Below are positions 15,901 to 23,259 of a DNA stretch of 64,000 nt, piece after piece. The position numbers were made by a program, and so were the translations under genes. The notes beneath the pieces were generated by a model. That model was not told where the DNA came from. It saw only the letters and a program-made list of their open reading frames with translations, and did not search any database. Source of the DNA: Cellulophaga baltica (GTDB lineage: Bacteria; Bacteroidota; Bacteroidia; Flavobacteriales; Flavobacteriaceae). Position 1 is the stretch's first letter, and each line of letters starts with the position of its first letter. Location of the stretch: positions 94,820 through 158,819 of the forward strand of contig NZ_JAHKQN010000019.1 in the NCBI RefSeq assembly GCF_018861125.1, written 5' to 3'.

Positions 15901-18900
15901 AATTGGACTTTCAGTGGAGCTGATGCATTAGATGATCAAATAGATAATGCAACAGCAAGCTTGCCAGTTCCTCTTGCCACTTATACATATACGGTATCAG
16001 ATTCTGTAACACTTTTAATAAATGAGGCTGATGTAGATAATACTAGTACTGATGCATTAGAATTTGTAGAACTTTACGATGGCGGAACAGGTAATACACC
16101 TTTAGATGGCTATGTAATCGTATTATATAATGGTAGTGATGATTTAAGTTATAATGATGCTATAGATTTAGATGGTTATGCTACTGATGAGAATGGTTAT
16201 TTTGTAATTGGCTCTGAAAGTGTTGAAAATGTCGATTTAGTAGCTTTTACAACAAACGGATTGCAAAATGGAGCAGATGCAATTGCACTTTATCAAGGTG
16301 ATGCTACGAGCTTTCCAAATGATACGGCAATTTTAGTAGATGATACTTTAATTGATGCTTTAGTTTACGGAACTGACGATGACGATGATGCTGGTTTATT
16401 AGTCTTATTGAATTCTGGTGAAGCACAAGTTAATGAGGCGGGTGAAGGTGATAAAGACAATCACTCAATGCAACGTATTGCTAACGGTACAGGTGGTTTA
16501 AGAAACACATCTACATACACACAAGCTTTTCCTTCTCCGGGTACTGAAAATGGAGCGGCAGTAATAGCTCCAGGAACTATAACTATTCTTGAAGCAAGAA
16601 ATACTGAAGATGGTGAGTTAGTAACTATTTCAGGAGTATTAACAGTTGCAGATGAATTTGCAGGTTCTGCTTATATTCAAGATGCAACTGCAGCGATAGC
16701 AATATTTGACCAAACTGTTCATGGAGAGGGAAATTTTATGGTAGGCGATTCTATTACACTTACAGGAACTAGAAGTTCATATAGCGATCAAATACAAATT
16801 AGCACTGTTGTTAGTGTTGAAAATAATGGTTTGCCAGCAACTCCAATAGAAGTACAGACAATTACATTGGCAGAATTAGGTGATCATCCAGCGGAATTGG
16901 TAAGAGTGGTAAGTCCTTCTTTTCCTAATCCAGGAGATATTATATTCGGAGGTTCAAACTTTGAAATTACTGATGCTAGTGGAACAGGAGAATTACGTAT
17001 AGATATTGATGTTGAGGCATTAGTTGGTTTAGGGCAACCAGATTCTTGTGATGAGATTATTGGTGTTGTAGGTCGTTTTTACGAAATATATCAATTATTA
17101 CCACGTATGAAATCTGATATGGCTTGTGCTGGTGAGTATGTTCCATTAGGAAGTTCTGTTACCATTTCAAAAGAAAAAACATTTGATGTTGCGGCATGGA
17201 ATATTGAGTGGTTTGGTGATGCTTCAAATTCTCCGGCTTTGGGTTATGACAATCCTGATCAAGTTCAAAAAGATAGTGTTAAAGTAGTTTTACAATCTTT
17301 AGATGCTGATATCTATGCTGTTGAAGAAATTTCAGATGAAGAGTTGTTTGCGACTTTAGTGGGTGAAATGGAAGGTTATGATTACGTATTGTCAGATGCT
17401 GTTTCGTATCCTGATGATACTTCTGGGACACAACAAAAACTAGGCTTTATATATAATACAGCTACAGTTTCGGTAGTAGAAACAAAACCTCTTTTGGCAA
17501 GTATTCATCCATATTATAACGGTGGTGATGAGTCTGCCTTAGCTGATTACCCAGTAACAGATAAAACTCGTTTTTACGCTAGTGGTCGTTTACCATTTTT
17601 AATGACTGCTGATGTTACTATTGAGGGTGTAACTAAACAGTTTGATATTGTTGCTTTACATGCAAGAGCAAACAGTTCAACAACTACGCAAGAGCGTTAC
17701 GATATGCGTAAATATGATGTTGAGATTTTAAAAGATACTCTAGATGTACAATACGGTTCAAGAAACTTAATTGTTATGGGGGACTATAATGATGATGTTG
17801 ATTTTACAGTGGCTAGTGATGTTTCTTCTGCAGTAAGTACTTTTGAGGCTTATGTAAATGATCCAACTAATTACAACATTCTTACGAGTGTTTTAAGTGA
17901 TAATAATTACCGTTCTTATGTGTTTAGTGAGAATATGATTGACCATATTATGGTGTCAGAAGAAGTTAGTCCTTATTATATTGAAGAAACTGTAAGTGTA
18001 GGGTATGAGTTTTATGATGCAGATTTTTCAACTACAGCTTCAGATCACTTTCCGGTATTTGCACGTTTTCTGTTAGAAGAGTTTAAAATAAATGAAATTA
18101 CGGCTACAGCTACAAATTGTGATGGTGAAGATGCTACTGCAACTGTAAGTGTGTCTGGTGGTGTTTCACCGTATTCTTATGAATGGAGTGACGGACAATT
18201 AACTGCAACAGCAACTGATTTAGTTGGTGGTGAATATAGCGTAATTGTTACAGATGCATCAGGAGAAAGTTTAACTACTGAAATTACTATTGAAGAAACT
18301 ACTGCAATAGAAATTACACAATCAGAAGATACTAAAGTGTATGCTGGTTATGGTGATGAGTCTTGTGCAACTATTGGTGTTACTAGTGTAACTGGTGGTG
18401 TAGCCCCTTATACGTATGCTTGGAGTACAGGGGAAACTACTGAGGAGATTTCAGCTTGCCCAGAAGAAACTACTACGTATACAGTAACGGTAACTGATGC
18501 TAATGGGTGTTATATTGAATCTGATATTGTTGTTGAGGTTGAAAATGTAGTTTGTGAAACTAAAGGTAGATATACCAAAATAGCAATGTGCTATAAAGGT
18601 CGTTCTGTTTGTGTATGGGAATATTTAGTGAAGTATTATGAAAGATACGGTTATACTGTAGGTTCTTGTACTGATGATGGTTCTGGCTCTGGAGAATTAA
18701 TTGTTTCAGATGTATATCCTAATCCATTTTCATCTTATGTAGTGGCTAAAATAGAAGCTTCAGAAAGATCAAAAGCAACATTTGTAATATATAACGGTTA
18801 CGGTAGAATTGTTTATAAATCTAATAAGACTTTATCTACAGGAGAAAATAAAACAGTATTACCATTATGGTACTTAAGTAGAGGATATTATTACTTGAAA

Positions 18901-18951
18901 ATTTATGTTGATGGTGATTTGAAAAGCACGCAAACACTTATGAATAAATAA
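12991..18951 (+). CDS. Giant secreted dual nuclease with T9SS sorting domain
   Basis: A 1986-residue protein. Signal peptide 1-25 (ends VHAQ). Residues about 26-255 are an endonuclease I (EndA-type) domain with NREHTYPKSLGN and SDAHHLRASD catalytic/metal motifs. Then fibronectin III (about 270-360), a jelly-roll-like region (370-540), a lamin-tail-like module (546-724), a second FnIII (735-830), a further lamin-tail-like region (835-1000), a second copy of the first lamin-tail module (1008-1187), an OB-fold-like region (about 1192-1390), an endonuclease/exonuclease/phosphatase domain (1398-1692; AAWNIEWFGD, VMGDYNDD, SDHFPVF), SprB-like repeats (about 1697-1850), a cysteine module (1855-1893) and a type A T9SS sorting domain (1905-1986; VSDVYPNPF). 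It probably degrades extracellular DNA for phosphate or nutrients, anchored or released by the type IX system. Confidence 0.9.
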   Translation: MKKNYFKKCLLLGALNFLVLTFVHAQVPDYYNGTDITATGEDLKTNLSTLITNTHTTELSYTPGVWDALKQTDLDPTNSNNVLLIYGYDDTDSDLTNDRSRSKDSNGGNTGDWNREHTYPKSLGNPNLGESGPGSDAHHLRASDVQFNSTRSNNPYIDDSGVAKAINSGFYPGDEWKGDVARMMMYMYVRYGDRCLPNTVGLGDSTYSSDMRDIFLEWNAEDPVSQVEINRNILLEGIQGNRNPFIDNPAFATTIWGGPQAENRFETTSTDTEAPTAPESLVIANTTDTETVLSWDASTDNVGVIAYQIFQDGTQIASSTETTYTVTDLIADTEYTFYVVAIDASSNTSGNSNEESVTTLEATDIPATGDYIVFQGYESSIEDTWAYTQSPVACADGTDIWDVVTSVGSITTPNSGINFFGIQDLEGNCGTADGGTLAFNSVDVSTFEDVTLSFSVNVDGFDVANGDVITYEILHDGVSQGIVTITVDSPYSTSGWEKITASVPNTVSSVALNLYVKQNGGSDYAGFDDVLLQGTSVAAGSSDEGLLINEVDADQDSTDASEFIELFDGGAGNTSLDGYVVVLYNGSSDVSYDAIDLDGYTTDENGYFVIGSESVANVDLIEFTTNGIQNGADAVALYLGDVTSFSTGTAVLADDTLIDALVYGTSDADDEGLLVLLNSGEIQVDENEDGNGTLNSMQRSPNGSGGLKSTSAYAMSTPTPGAENLSTTTVEDNEVPTTPENIVTSNITGSSVDLSWDASTDNVAVTEYQIYNGTELVATTTETSITIENLEAVTAYSFTVIAVDATGNISESSDGIEFTTTTVTINSESALLITALYDGPLTGGVPKGVELYVTEDIDDLSVYGLGSANNGGGTDGEEFTFDAVAVTAGTFIYVASESVEFANFFGFEPTYTSGAMAINGDDAVELFMDGVVVDVFGEIDVDGSGQAWEYTDGWAYRVENTVPDTAFAIENWTFSGADALDDQIDNATASLPVPLATYTYTVSDSVTLLINEADVDNTSTDALEFVELYDGGTGNTPLDGYVIVLYNGSDDLSYNDAIDLDGYATDENGYFVIGSESVENVDLVAFTTNGLQNGADAIALYQGDATSFPNDTAILVDDTLIDALVYGTDDDDDAGLLVLLNSGEAQVNEAGEGDKDNHSMQRIANGTGGLRNTSTYTQAFPSPGTENGAAVIAPGTITILEARNTEDGELVTISGVLTVADEFAGSAYIQDATAAIAIFDQTVHGEGNFMVGDSITLTGTRSSYSDQIQISTVVSVENNGLPATPIEVQTITLAELGDHPAELVRVVSPSFPNPGDIIFGGSNFEITDASGTGELRIDIDVEALVGLGQPDSCDEIIGVVGRFYEIYQLLPRMKSDMACAGEYVPLGSSVTISKEKTFDVAAWNIEWFGDASNSPALGYDNPDQVQKDSVKVVLQSLDADIYAVEEISDEELFATLVGEMEGYDYVLSDAVSYPDDTSGTQQKLGFIYNTATVSVVETKPLLASIHPYYNGGDESALADYPVTDKTRFYASGRLPFLMTADVTIEGVTKQFDIVALHARANSSTTTQERYDMRKYDVEILKDTLDVQYGSRNLIVMGDYNDDVDFTVASDVSSAVSTFEAYVNDPTNYNILTSVLSDNNYRSYVFSENMIDHIMVSEEVSPYYIEETVSVGYEFYDADFSTTASDHFPVFARFLLEEFKINEITATATNCDGEDATATVSVSGGVSPYSYEWSDGQLTATATDLVGGEYSVIVTDASGESLTTEITIEETTAIEITQSEDTKVYAGYGDESCATIGVTSVTGGVAPYTYAWSTGETTEEISACPEETTTYTVTVTDANGCYIESDIVVEVENVVCETKGRYTKIAMCYKGRSVCVWEYLVKYYERYGYTVGSCTDDGSGSGELIVSDVYPNPFSSYVVAKIEASERSKATFVIYNGYGRIVYKSNKTLSTGENKTVLPLWYLSRGYYYLKIYVDGDLKSTQTLMNK
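14626..15162 (+). repeat. Lamin-tail-like module, copy 1 of a duplicated segment
   Basis: Residues 546-724 of the giant nuclease begin LLINEVDADQDSTDASEF and end at PTPGAEN. Copy 2 at 16012-16551 has the same length within one residue and is identical at most positions, including the shared TDENGYFVIGSESV and LIDALVYGT blocks. This is an intragenic duplication of roughly 540 bases. Confidence 0.85.
16012..16551 (+). repeat. Lamin-tail-like module, copy 2 of a duplicated segment
   Basis: Residues 1008-1187 of the giant nuclease begin LLINEADVDNTSTDALEF and end at PSPGTEN, paralleling copy 1 at 14626-15162. Synonymous sites have diverged clearly, so the duplication is not recent, but the protein sequence remains close. 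Confidence 0.85.
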
Positions 18952-18975
18952 GAAGCATATTGTTTTATATAAATC

Positions 18976-19004
18976 AAAACCGCCAATTAATTGGCGGTTT
19001 TTTT
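18976..19004. terminator. Bidirectional terminator between nuclease and DoxX-like gene
   Basis: AAACCGCCAATTAATTGGCGGTTT is a perfect palindrome preceded by an A and followed by a T run, so it can terminate the nuclease transcript and, on the other strand, the DoxX-like transcript. It ends 2 bases before the DoxX-like stop codon. Confidence 0.92.
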
Positions 19005-19005
19005 A

Positions 19006-19419
19006 TTAAACAACTTTTCTAAGTTGGACTTTCTCTTTTACTTTTTTTATATATTTTTTATGCTCTACATTTTTCCTTTTGTAAAGTATGTAATTAACTA
19101 ATAATAATGTTAAACAAAAAACAGCCATAGCGCCGTTACCATCCTTTACTAATAAGTGTGCTATTATTCCTAAAATTAAATTGGTAAAGAATCCAGAATA
19201 AGCCCATTCTACCATCCATTTACTTCTTCTGGTAAAAATAATAACCAATCCTAAAATTTGTGCTACACCTAATACCTCAATTAAGTAAGCAGGGTAACCA
19301 AGACTTATAAACTTAGATGCGACTATATTGTAATTAACATAAGAGTTTATAACAGCACTTATAATAGCAATAGAAAATAGTGCTAGAGAAATCAAATAGT
19401 ATAATTTATAATTTTTCAT
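19006..19419 (-). CDS. DoxX-like small membrane protein
   Basis: A 137-residue protein with four predicted membrane helices and a basic C-terminal tail (KKYIKKVKEKVQLRKVV). The pattern of helix 1, a loop with F-x-x-L-G-Y-P-A-Y, helix 2 with E-V-L-G-V-A-Q-x-L-G matches the DoxX-like family. DoxX relatives have been linked to thiosulfate:quinone oxidation and thiol stress in other bacteria, but most members, including this one, have no assigned reaction. It is a single gene, divergent from the Fur-family regulator. Confidence 0.75.
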   Translation of the reverse strand: MKNYKLYYLISLALFSIAIISAVINSYVNYNIVASKFISLGYPAYLIEVLGVAQILGLVIIFTRRSKWMVEWAYSGFFTNLILGIIAHLLVKDGNGAMAVFCLTLLLVNYILYKRKNVEHKKYIKKVKEKVQLRKVV

Positions 19420-19558
19420 AATTTGGGATTTTAGAAGATTACTTCTTTAAAGATAAAAACAACAATGAAAACAATTATCGACGATTAGTTATAGGATTAT
19501 TTGCTGTAGATGAGTAACTTTAATCTATAGATGTAGCTAATTCTAAATAACTATTTTA

Positions 19559-19972
19559 ATGACTGCTATTGAGCAATTTCTTGAACAAAAAAATATACGG
19601 CCAACAGCTATGCGTATTTTGGTATATCAATTTTTAGACACTAAAGAAATTGCAGTTGGCTTAACTGCTATTGAACATGCTTTTGATAAAGCAGAAAGAA
19701 CAACTTTGTATAGAACACTAAAAACCTTTGAAGAAAAAGGTGTTGTGCATCAAATTGATGACGGCACAGGAACTACAAAATATGCCTTATGTGAAGCAGG
19801 TTGTAATTGCGATGTTGAGCAAGACTTGCATTTGCATTTTCATTGTACTAAGTGTAATGAAACCACTTGTCTTACAGATCATAAGATTCAACCTATGAAC
19901 TTACCTGATAATTTTACTGCAGAAGATGTTAATCTTGTTGTAAAAGGCATTTGTGATAAATGTAATGACTAA
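19559..19972 (+). CDS. Fur-family metal-responsive transcriptional repressor
   Basis: A 137-residue Fur-family protein. The N-terminal winged helix includes NIRPTAMRILVYQFL and the recognition segment ERTTLYRTLKTFEEKGVVH. The dimerisation half has the HLHFHCTKCNETTCL metal site and a terminal CDKC pair, giving the two CxxC structural-zinc motifs. It ends 41 bases before the ATG chosen for the P-type ATPase, so the two form an operon, and zinc or another divalent transition metal is the probable signal. It is likely a Zur-like or heavy-metal-specific repressor of its own operon rather than the global iron Fur. No perfect operator palindrome was identified upstream. Confidence 0.88.
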   Translation: MTAIEQFLEQKNIRPTAMRILVYQFLDTKEIAVGLTAIEHAFDKAERTTLYRTLKTFEEKGVVHQIDDGTGTTKYALCEAGCNCDVEQDLHLHFHCTKCNETTCLTDHKIQPMNLPDNFTAEDVNLVVKGICDKCND

Positions 19973-20013
19973 ATGCACTACCGTTGCATAAACTTATTTC
20001 TCAACTTTGTAAT

Positions 20014-21966
20014 ATGATTGAGAAAGATGATGTAAATAAAAATTGCGGTACTAATGAATCTAGTTGTTGTGGTCATGATCACGGTCATAGTCAAGAAGAA
20101 GCTACTTCAAATTTTAAAATTTATTTACCGGCAATTATAAGTTTTGTAATGCTTGTGGTTGGTCTTACTTTAGATTATACGGAAGCAATTTCAATTTTTA
20201 AAGGATGGGTTCGGTTAGTATGGTACGGAATTGCATATTTTCCGGTTGGTTTGCCAGTTTTAAAGGCGGGATTGAAAAGTATTCAAAAAGGTGATTTTTT
20301 TACTGAATTTTTACTGATGTCTATAGCGACAATTGGAGCATTCGCTTTAGGAGAATATCCTGAAGGTATAGCGGTAATGGTTTTTTATTCAGTAGGGGAA
20401 TTATTTCAACATGCTGCAGTTCAAAAAGCTAGAGGAAATATTAAAGCCCTATTAGATGTTCGGCCAAAAACAGCATCTGTTTTTAGAAATAACAAGTATA
20501 TTTCCGTGGCTCCAGAATCAGTTAGCATTGGTGAAAAAATACAGGTATTAGTAGGTGAAAAAGTTCCTTTAGATGGTATTCTGTTATCAGATAAAGCGTC
20601 TTTAAACACAGCTGCTATTACAGGAGAAAGTAAACCTAAAAGTGCAAATATAAATCAGAATGTTTTTGCGGGTAGTATTAATTTAGAAGCAGTTATTGAA
20701 ATTAAAACTGCTAAAGTGTTTAAAGATAGTTCTATTGCTCGTGTTTTAGATTTGGTTCAAAATGCTACCGCTCGAAAATCAAAAACAGAATTATTTATTA
20801 GAAAATTTGCAAGAGTATATACGCCGATAGTTACCTTTTTAGCAATTGCTGTTACTTTTTTACCTTATTTTTTTGTGACTGATTATGTGTTTAGCGATTG
20901 GTTGTACAGGGCGTTAATATTTCTAGTAATCTCGTGTCCTTGTGCTTTGGTTATTTCTATTCCTTTAGGGTATTTCGGAGGGTTAGGTGCAGCGTCTCGA
21001 AATGGTATTTTATTCAAAGGAGCTTCGTTTTTAGATACGATTACTAAAATTGATACTGTGGTAATGGATAAAACAGGAACGGTTACTAAAGGTGTTTTTA
21101 AAATCACAGAAATTAAGGTTGTTGGTGTATCTGAGAATGAATTGATGCAATACTTACTAGCCATTGAGTCAAAATCTACGCACCCAATAGCAAAAGCATT
21201 ACTGAAATATAAGATTGAAGGTGAAATTTTTCAAGCTACTAATGTAACAGAAATACAAGGTAAAGGTTTGTCGGGAATTGTAAATCATAAATCTGTATTA
21301 GTAGGAAATAAAGCTTTAATGGATTTAAATGGGGTCACGGTTCCTATAGAGCTTGAAAACATTGTTGATACTTTAGTTGTTATTGCAATTGATAATACAT
21401 TTTTAGGCTATGTTAGTATTGCTGATGAATTAAAAGATGATGCTAAAATTGCTGTACAGAAAATTAAAGAAGTAGGAGTATTAAATGTTGTTATGTTGTC
21501 AGGTGATAAAGATGTAATTACTCAAAAAGTAGCAAAAGAATTAAAACTAGACAAGGCAAAAGGTAGTTTGATGCCTGAAGATAAATTAAATGAGGTTGAG
21601 CTTTTAAAAAGCAAATCACATAAAGTAGCCTTTATTGGTGACGGAATTAATGATGCACCAGTATTAGCAACTAGTGATGTTGGTATTGCAATGGGTGGTT
21701 TAGGTAGTGATGTCGCTATAGAAACTGCAGATGTAATTATTCAAACAGATCAGCCTTCAAAAATAGCAACGGCAATAAAAATAGGTAAATCTACACGGCA
21801 AATAGTTTGGCAGAATATAGCTTTAGCTTTTGGTGTAAAATTTATAATACTTTTATTAGGTTTGTTTGGGTTAGCAAGTATGTGGGGAGCTGTTTTTGCA
21901 GATGTTGGTGTTGCGCTTTTAGCAATATTAAATGCGGTACGTTTGCAAAACAAATCATGGAATTAA
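20014..21966 (+). CDS. Heavy-metal P1B-type ATPase (ZntA/CadA-like)
   Basis: A metal-exporting P-type ATPase of about 650 residues. It shows CPC at 308-310 in the transmembrane metal site, phosphorylated D352 in MDKTGT, the HP-locus motif SKSTHPIAKA and the hinge GDGINDAP. The TGES motif of the actuator domain is present (AITGESKPK). The N-terminus lacks a ferredoxin-like HMA domain and instead has a short Cys/His stretch (SSCCGHDHGHS). This fits Zn/Cd/Pb export. The ATG at 20014 is preferred over a TTG ten codons earlier (19984) because the protein from 20014 begins with the usual short acidic leader. A Fur-family gene lies upstream in the same operon. Confidence 0.88.
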   Translation: MIEKDDVNKNCGTNESSCCGHDHGHSQEEATSNFKIYLPAIISFVMLVVGLTLDYTEAISIFKGWVRLVWYGIAYFPVGLPVLKAGLKSIQKGDFFTEFLLMSIATIGAFALGEYPEGIAVMVFYSVGELFQHAAVQKARGNIKALLDVRPKTASVFRNNKYISVAPESVSIGEKIQVLVGEKVPLDGILLSDKASLNTAAITGESKPKSANINQNVFAGSINLEAVIEIKTAKVFKDSSIARVLDLVQNATARKSKTELFIRKFARVYTPIVTFLAIAVTFLPYFFVTDYVFSDWLYRALIFLVISCPCALVISIPLGYFGGLGAASRNGILFKGASFLDTITKIDTVVMDKTGTVTKGVFKITEIKVVGVSENELMQYLLAIESKSTHPIAKALLKYKIEGEIFQATNVTEIQGKGLSGIVNHKSVLVGNKALMDLNGVTVPIELENIVDTLVVIAIDNTFLGYVSIADELKDDAKIAVQKIKEVGVLNVVMLSGDKDVITQKVAKELKLDKAKGSLMPEDKLNEVELLKSKSHKVAFIGDGINDAPVLATSDVGIAMGGLGSDVAIETADVIIQTDQPSKIATAIKIGKSTRQIVWQNIALAFGVKFIILLLGLFGLASMWGAVFADVGVALLAILNAVRLQNKSWN

Positions 21967-21970
21967 ATTC

Positions 21971-22005
21971 AAAAAAGAGGATGCAATTTGCATCCTCTTT
22001 TTTTT
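21971..22005. terminator. Bidirectional terminator between P-ATPase and msrA
   Basis: AAAGAGGATGCAA and TTGCATCCTCTTT form a 13-base-pair stem with a one-base centre, with A and T runs on the two sides. It separates convergent genes. Confidence 0.93.
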
Positions 22006-22020
22006 GTGACTTTTGCGTGA

Positions 22021-22560
22021 TTACTTTAATCGATCACCGTATAACTTTCTAAGTTTTGTTAGTTTAGGAGTTATTACTGCATTGCAGTATCCATTTTCTG
22101 GGTTATTGGCATAGTAATCTTGATGGTAATCTTCAGCTTCATAAAAAACACCAAGTTTAGTTAACTCGGTTACAATTGGTTCATCATAATACGGGGTAAC
22201 TTTTTCTAAAGCTTTTTTGGCTAACTCTTTTTGAGCTTCATTGTGATAATAAATAGCGGAACGGTATTGCGTACCAACATCTGCACCCTGTCTGTTTAAA
22301 GTGGTAGGGTCGTGGCTTGTCATAAAAATCACTAGCAAATCTTCATAACTAATAATACTACTATCAAAAGTTATTTGAATAACTTCTGCATGACCAGTTA
22401 AACCAGAACACACTTCTTTGTATGTTGGTTTTCCCGGAGCTGTACCACCAGTATATCCAGAAATTATTTTTTCTACGCCTTTTACTTCTTTAATAACTGC
22501 TTCAACACACCAAAAGCATCCGCCTCCAACAGTCATTTCTTCTAAATTATTATCTTTCAT
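22021..22560 (-). CDS. msrA: Peptide methionine-S-sulfoxide reductase MsrA
   Basis: A 179-residue cytosolic enzyme that reduces the S epimer of methionine sulfoxide in proteins and free methionine. The catalytic cysteine is C15 in GGGCFWC, with the family motifs GYTGGTAPGKPTYKEVCSG and GHAEVIQ and the DYHQDY segment near the C-terminus. C18 and other cysteines could resolve the catalytic disulfide. Its start codon abuts the stop of msrB with no spacer, so the two genes are one transcript covering both epimers. Confidence 0.96.
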   Translation of the reverse strand: MKDNNLEEMTVGGGCFWCVEAVIKEVKGVEKIISGYTGGTAPGKPTYKEVCSGLTGHAEVIQITFDSSIISYEDLLVIFMTSHDPTTLNRQGADVGTQYRSAIYYHNEAQKELAKKALEKVTPYYDEPIVTELTKLGVFYEAEDYHQDYYANNPENGYCNAVITPKLTKLRKLYGDRLK

Positions 22561-23007
22561 TTATAAGTTTTCTAATGTTATTGCTTCAGAATTTACGCAA
22601 TATCGCAAGCCTGTAGGTTCTGGTCCATCAGGAAAAACATGTCCTAAATGGGCATCACAAATATTGCATAACACTTCAACACGTATCATACCAAATGATA
22701 CATCTTTAATATATTTAATTGCATTCTCTTTTATAGGTTGCGTAAAACTAGGCCAGCCCGATTGTGATTCGAATTTTATTGTAGAGTCAAAAAGTGGAGC
22801 ATTACAGCAAATACAATTGTATTTTCCAACTTTATGAGTGCTACATAATGCACCACTGTGTGCAGGCTCAGTACCTTTTTTACGTGTAATTTTATATTGT
22901 TCTTCTGTTAATAAAGTTCGCCATTCCTGTTCAGATTTTTCAACTCTTTTGTCAGGAGTAGAGTTTCCTTTGGCAGTAAAACTAATAATACTTTTCCAAG
23001 TCAACAT
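22561..23007 (-). CDS. msrB: Peptide methionine-R-sulfoxide reductase MsrB
   Basis: A 148-residue enzyme that reduces the R epimer of methionine sulfoxide. Zinc ligands are two CxxC pairs, C65/C68 and C114/C117; the catalytic cysteine is C137 in GLRYCVNSEAI; GWPSF and GHVFPDGP are the substrate-binding motifs. No signal peptide is evident: the N-terminus MLTWKSIISFTAKGN is only weakly hydrophobic. It is transcribed ahead of msrA with no intergenic gap. Confidence 0.96.
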   Translation of the reverse strand: MLTWKSIISFTAKGNSTPDKRVEKSEQEWRTLLTEEQYKITRKKGTEPAHSGALCSTHKVGKYNCICCNAPLFDSTIKFESQSGWPSFTQPIKENAIKYIKDVSFGMIRVEVLCNICDAHLGHVFPDGPEPTGLRYCVNSEAITLENL

Positions 23008-23073
23008 TGTATCTTTCAGTTTAAAAATTAATGGTTTTTATTAGTCGTAAAACAACCTCTTTTCTTACAGCTG

Positions 23074-23103
23074 TTAAAGCTATTGAAAATAGCTTTAATT
23101 TTT
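23074..23103. other. Isolated hairpin in the msrB/eda divergent region
   Basis: TTAAAGCTATT and AATAGCTTTAA form an 11-base-pair stem with a 3-base loop, followed on the plus strand by a T run. It looks like a terminator but no plus-strand gene ends here: it lies between two divergent genes. It may be a leader structure of msrB, a remnant of a lost gene, or chance. Confidence 0.4.
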
Positions 23104-23259
23104 AAAACGCCTGCTTGTTAAAATGTTAGTTTTTAATTAAAATATTACATCTATAACGTTTGAGATAGTAAATAAATGACAGAATTTGTATTTTAGGCGT
23201 CAATTTAAAATGCTATTTGTAAAAAATAGGCAAAACACTAATAAACTAACAAAATTATA

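Noticed and set aside
19984..20013. TTG start ten codons before the P-type ATPase ATG
   Set aside because: The extra residues (MHKLISQLCN) are unlike the usual leader; the ATG at 20014 gives the expected acidic start. The TTG cannot be fully excluded.
20883..21164. 93-codon open frame antisense to the P-type ATPase
   Set aside because: It covers the catalytic DKTGT region of a clear enzyme and has no independent support.
21807..22052. 81-codon open frame across the end of the P-type ATPase and its terminator
   Set aside because: It runs through a strong bidirectional terminator and encodes a Cys/Phe-rich string typical of an out-of-frame reading.
22418..22837. 139-codon open frame antisense to msrA/msrB
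   Set aside because: Both strands cannot be coding here and msrA/msrB have complete active-site motifs.
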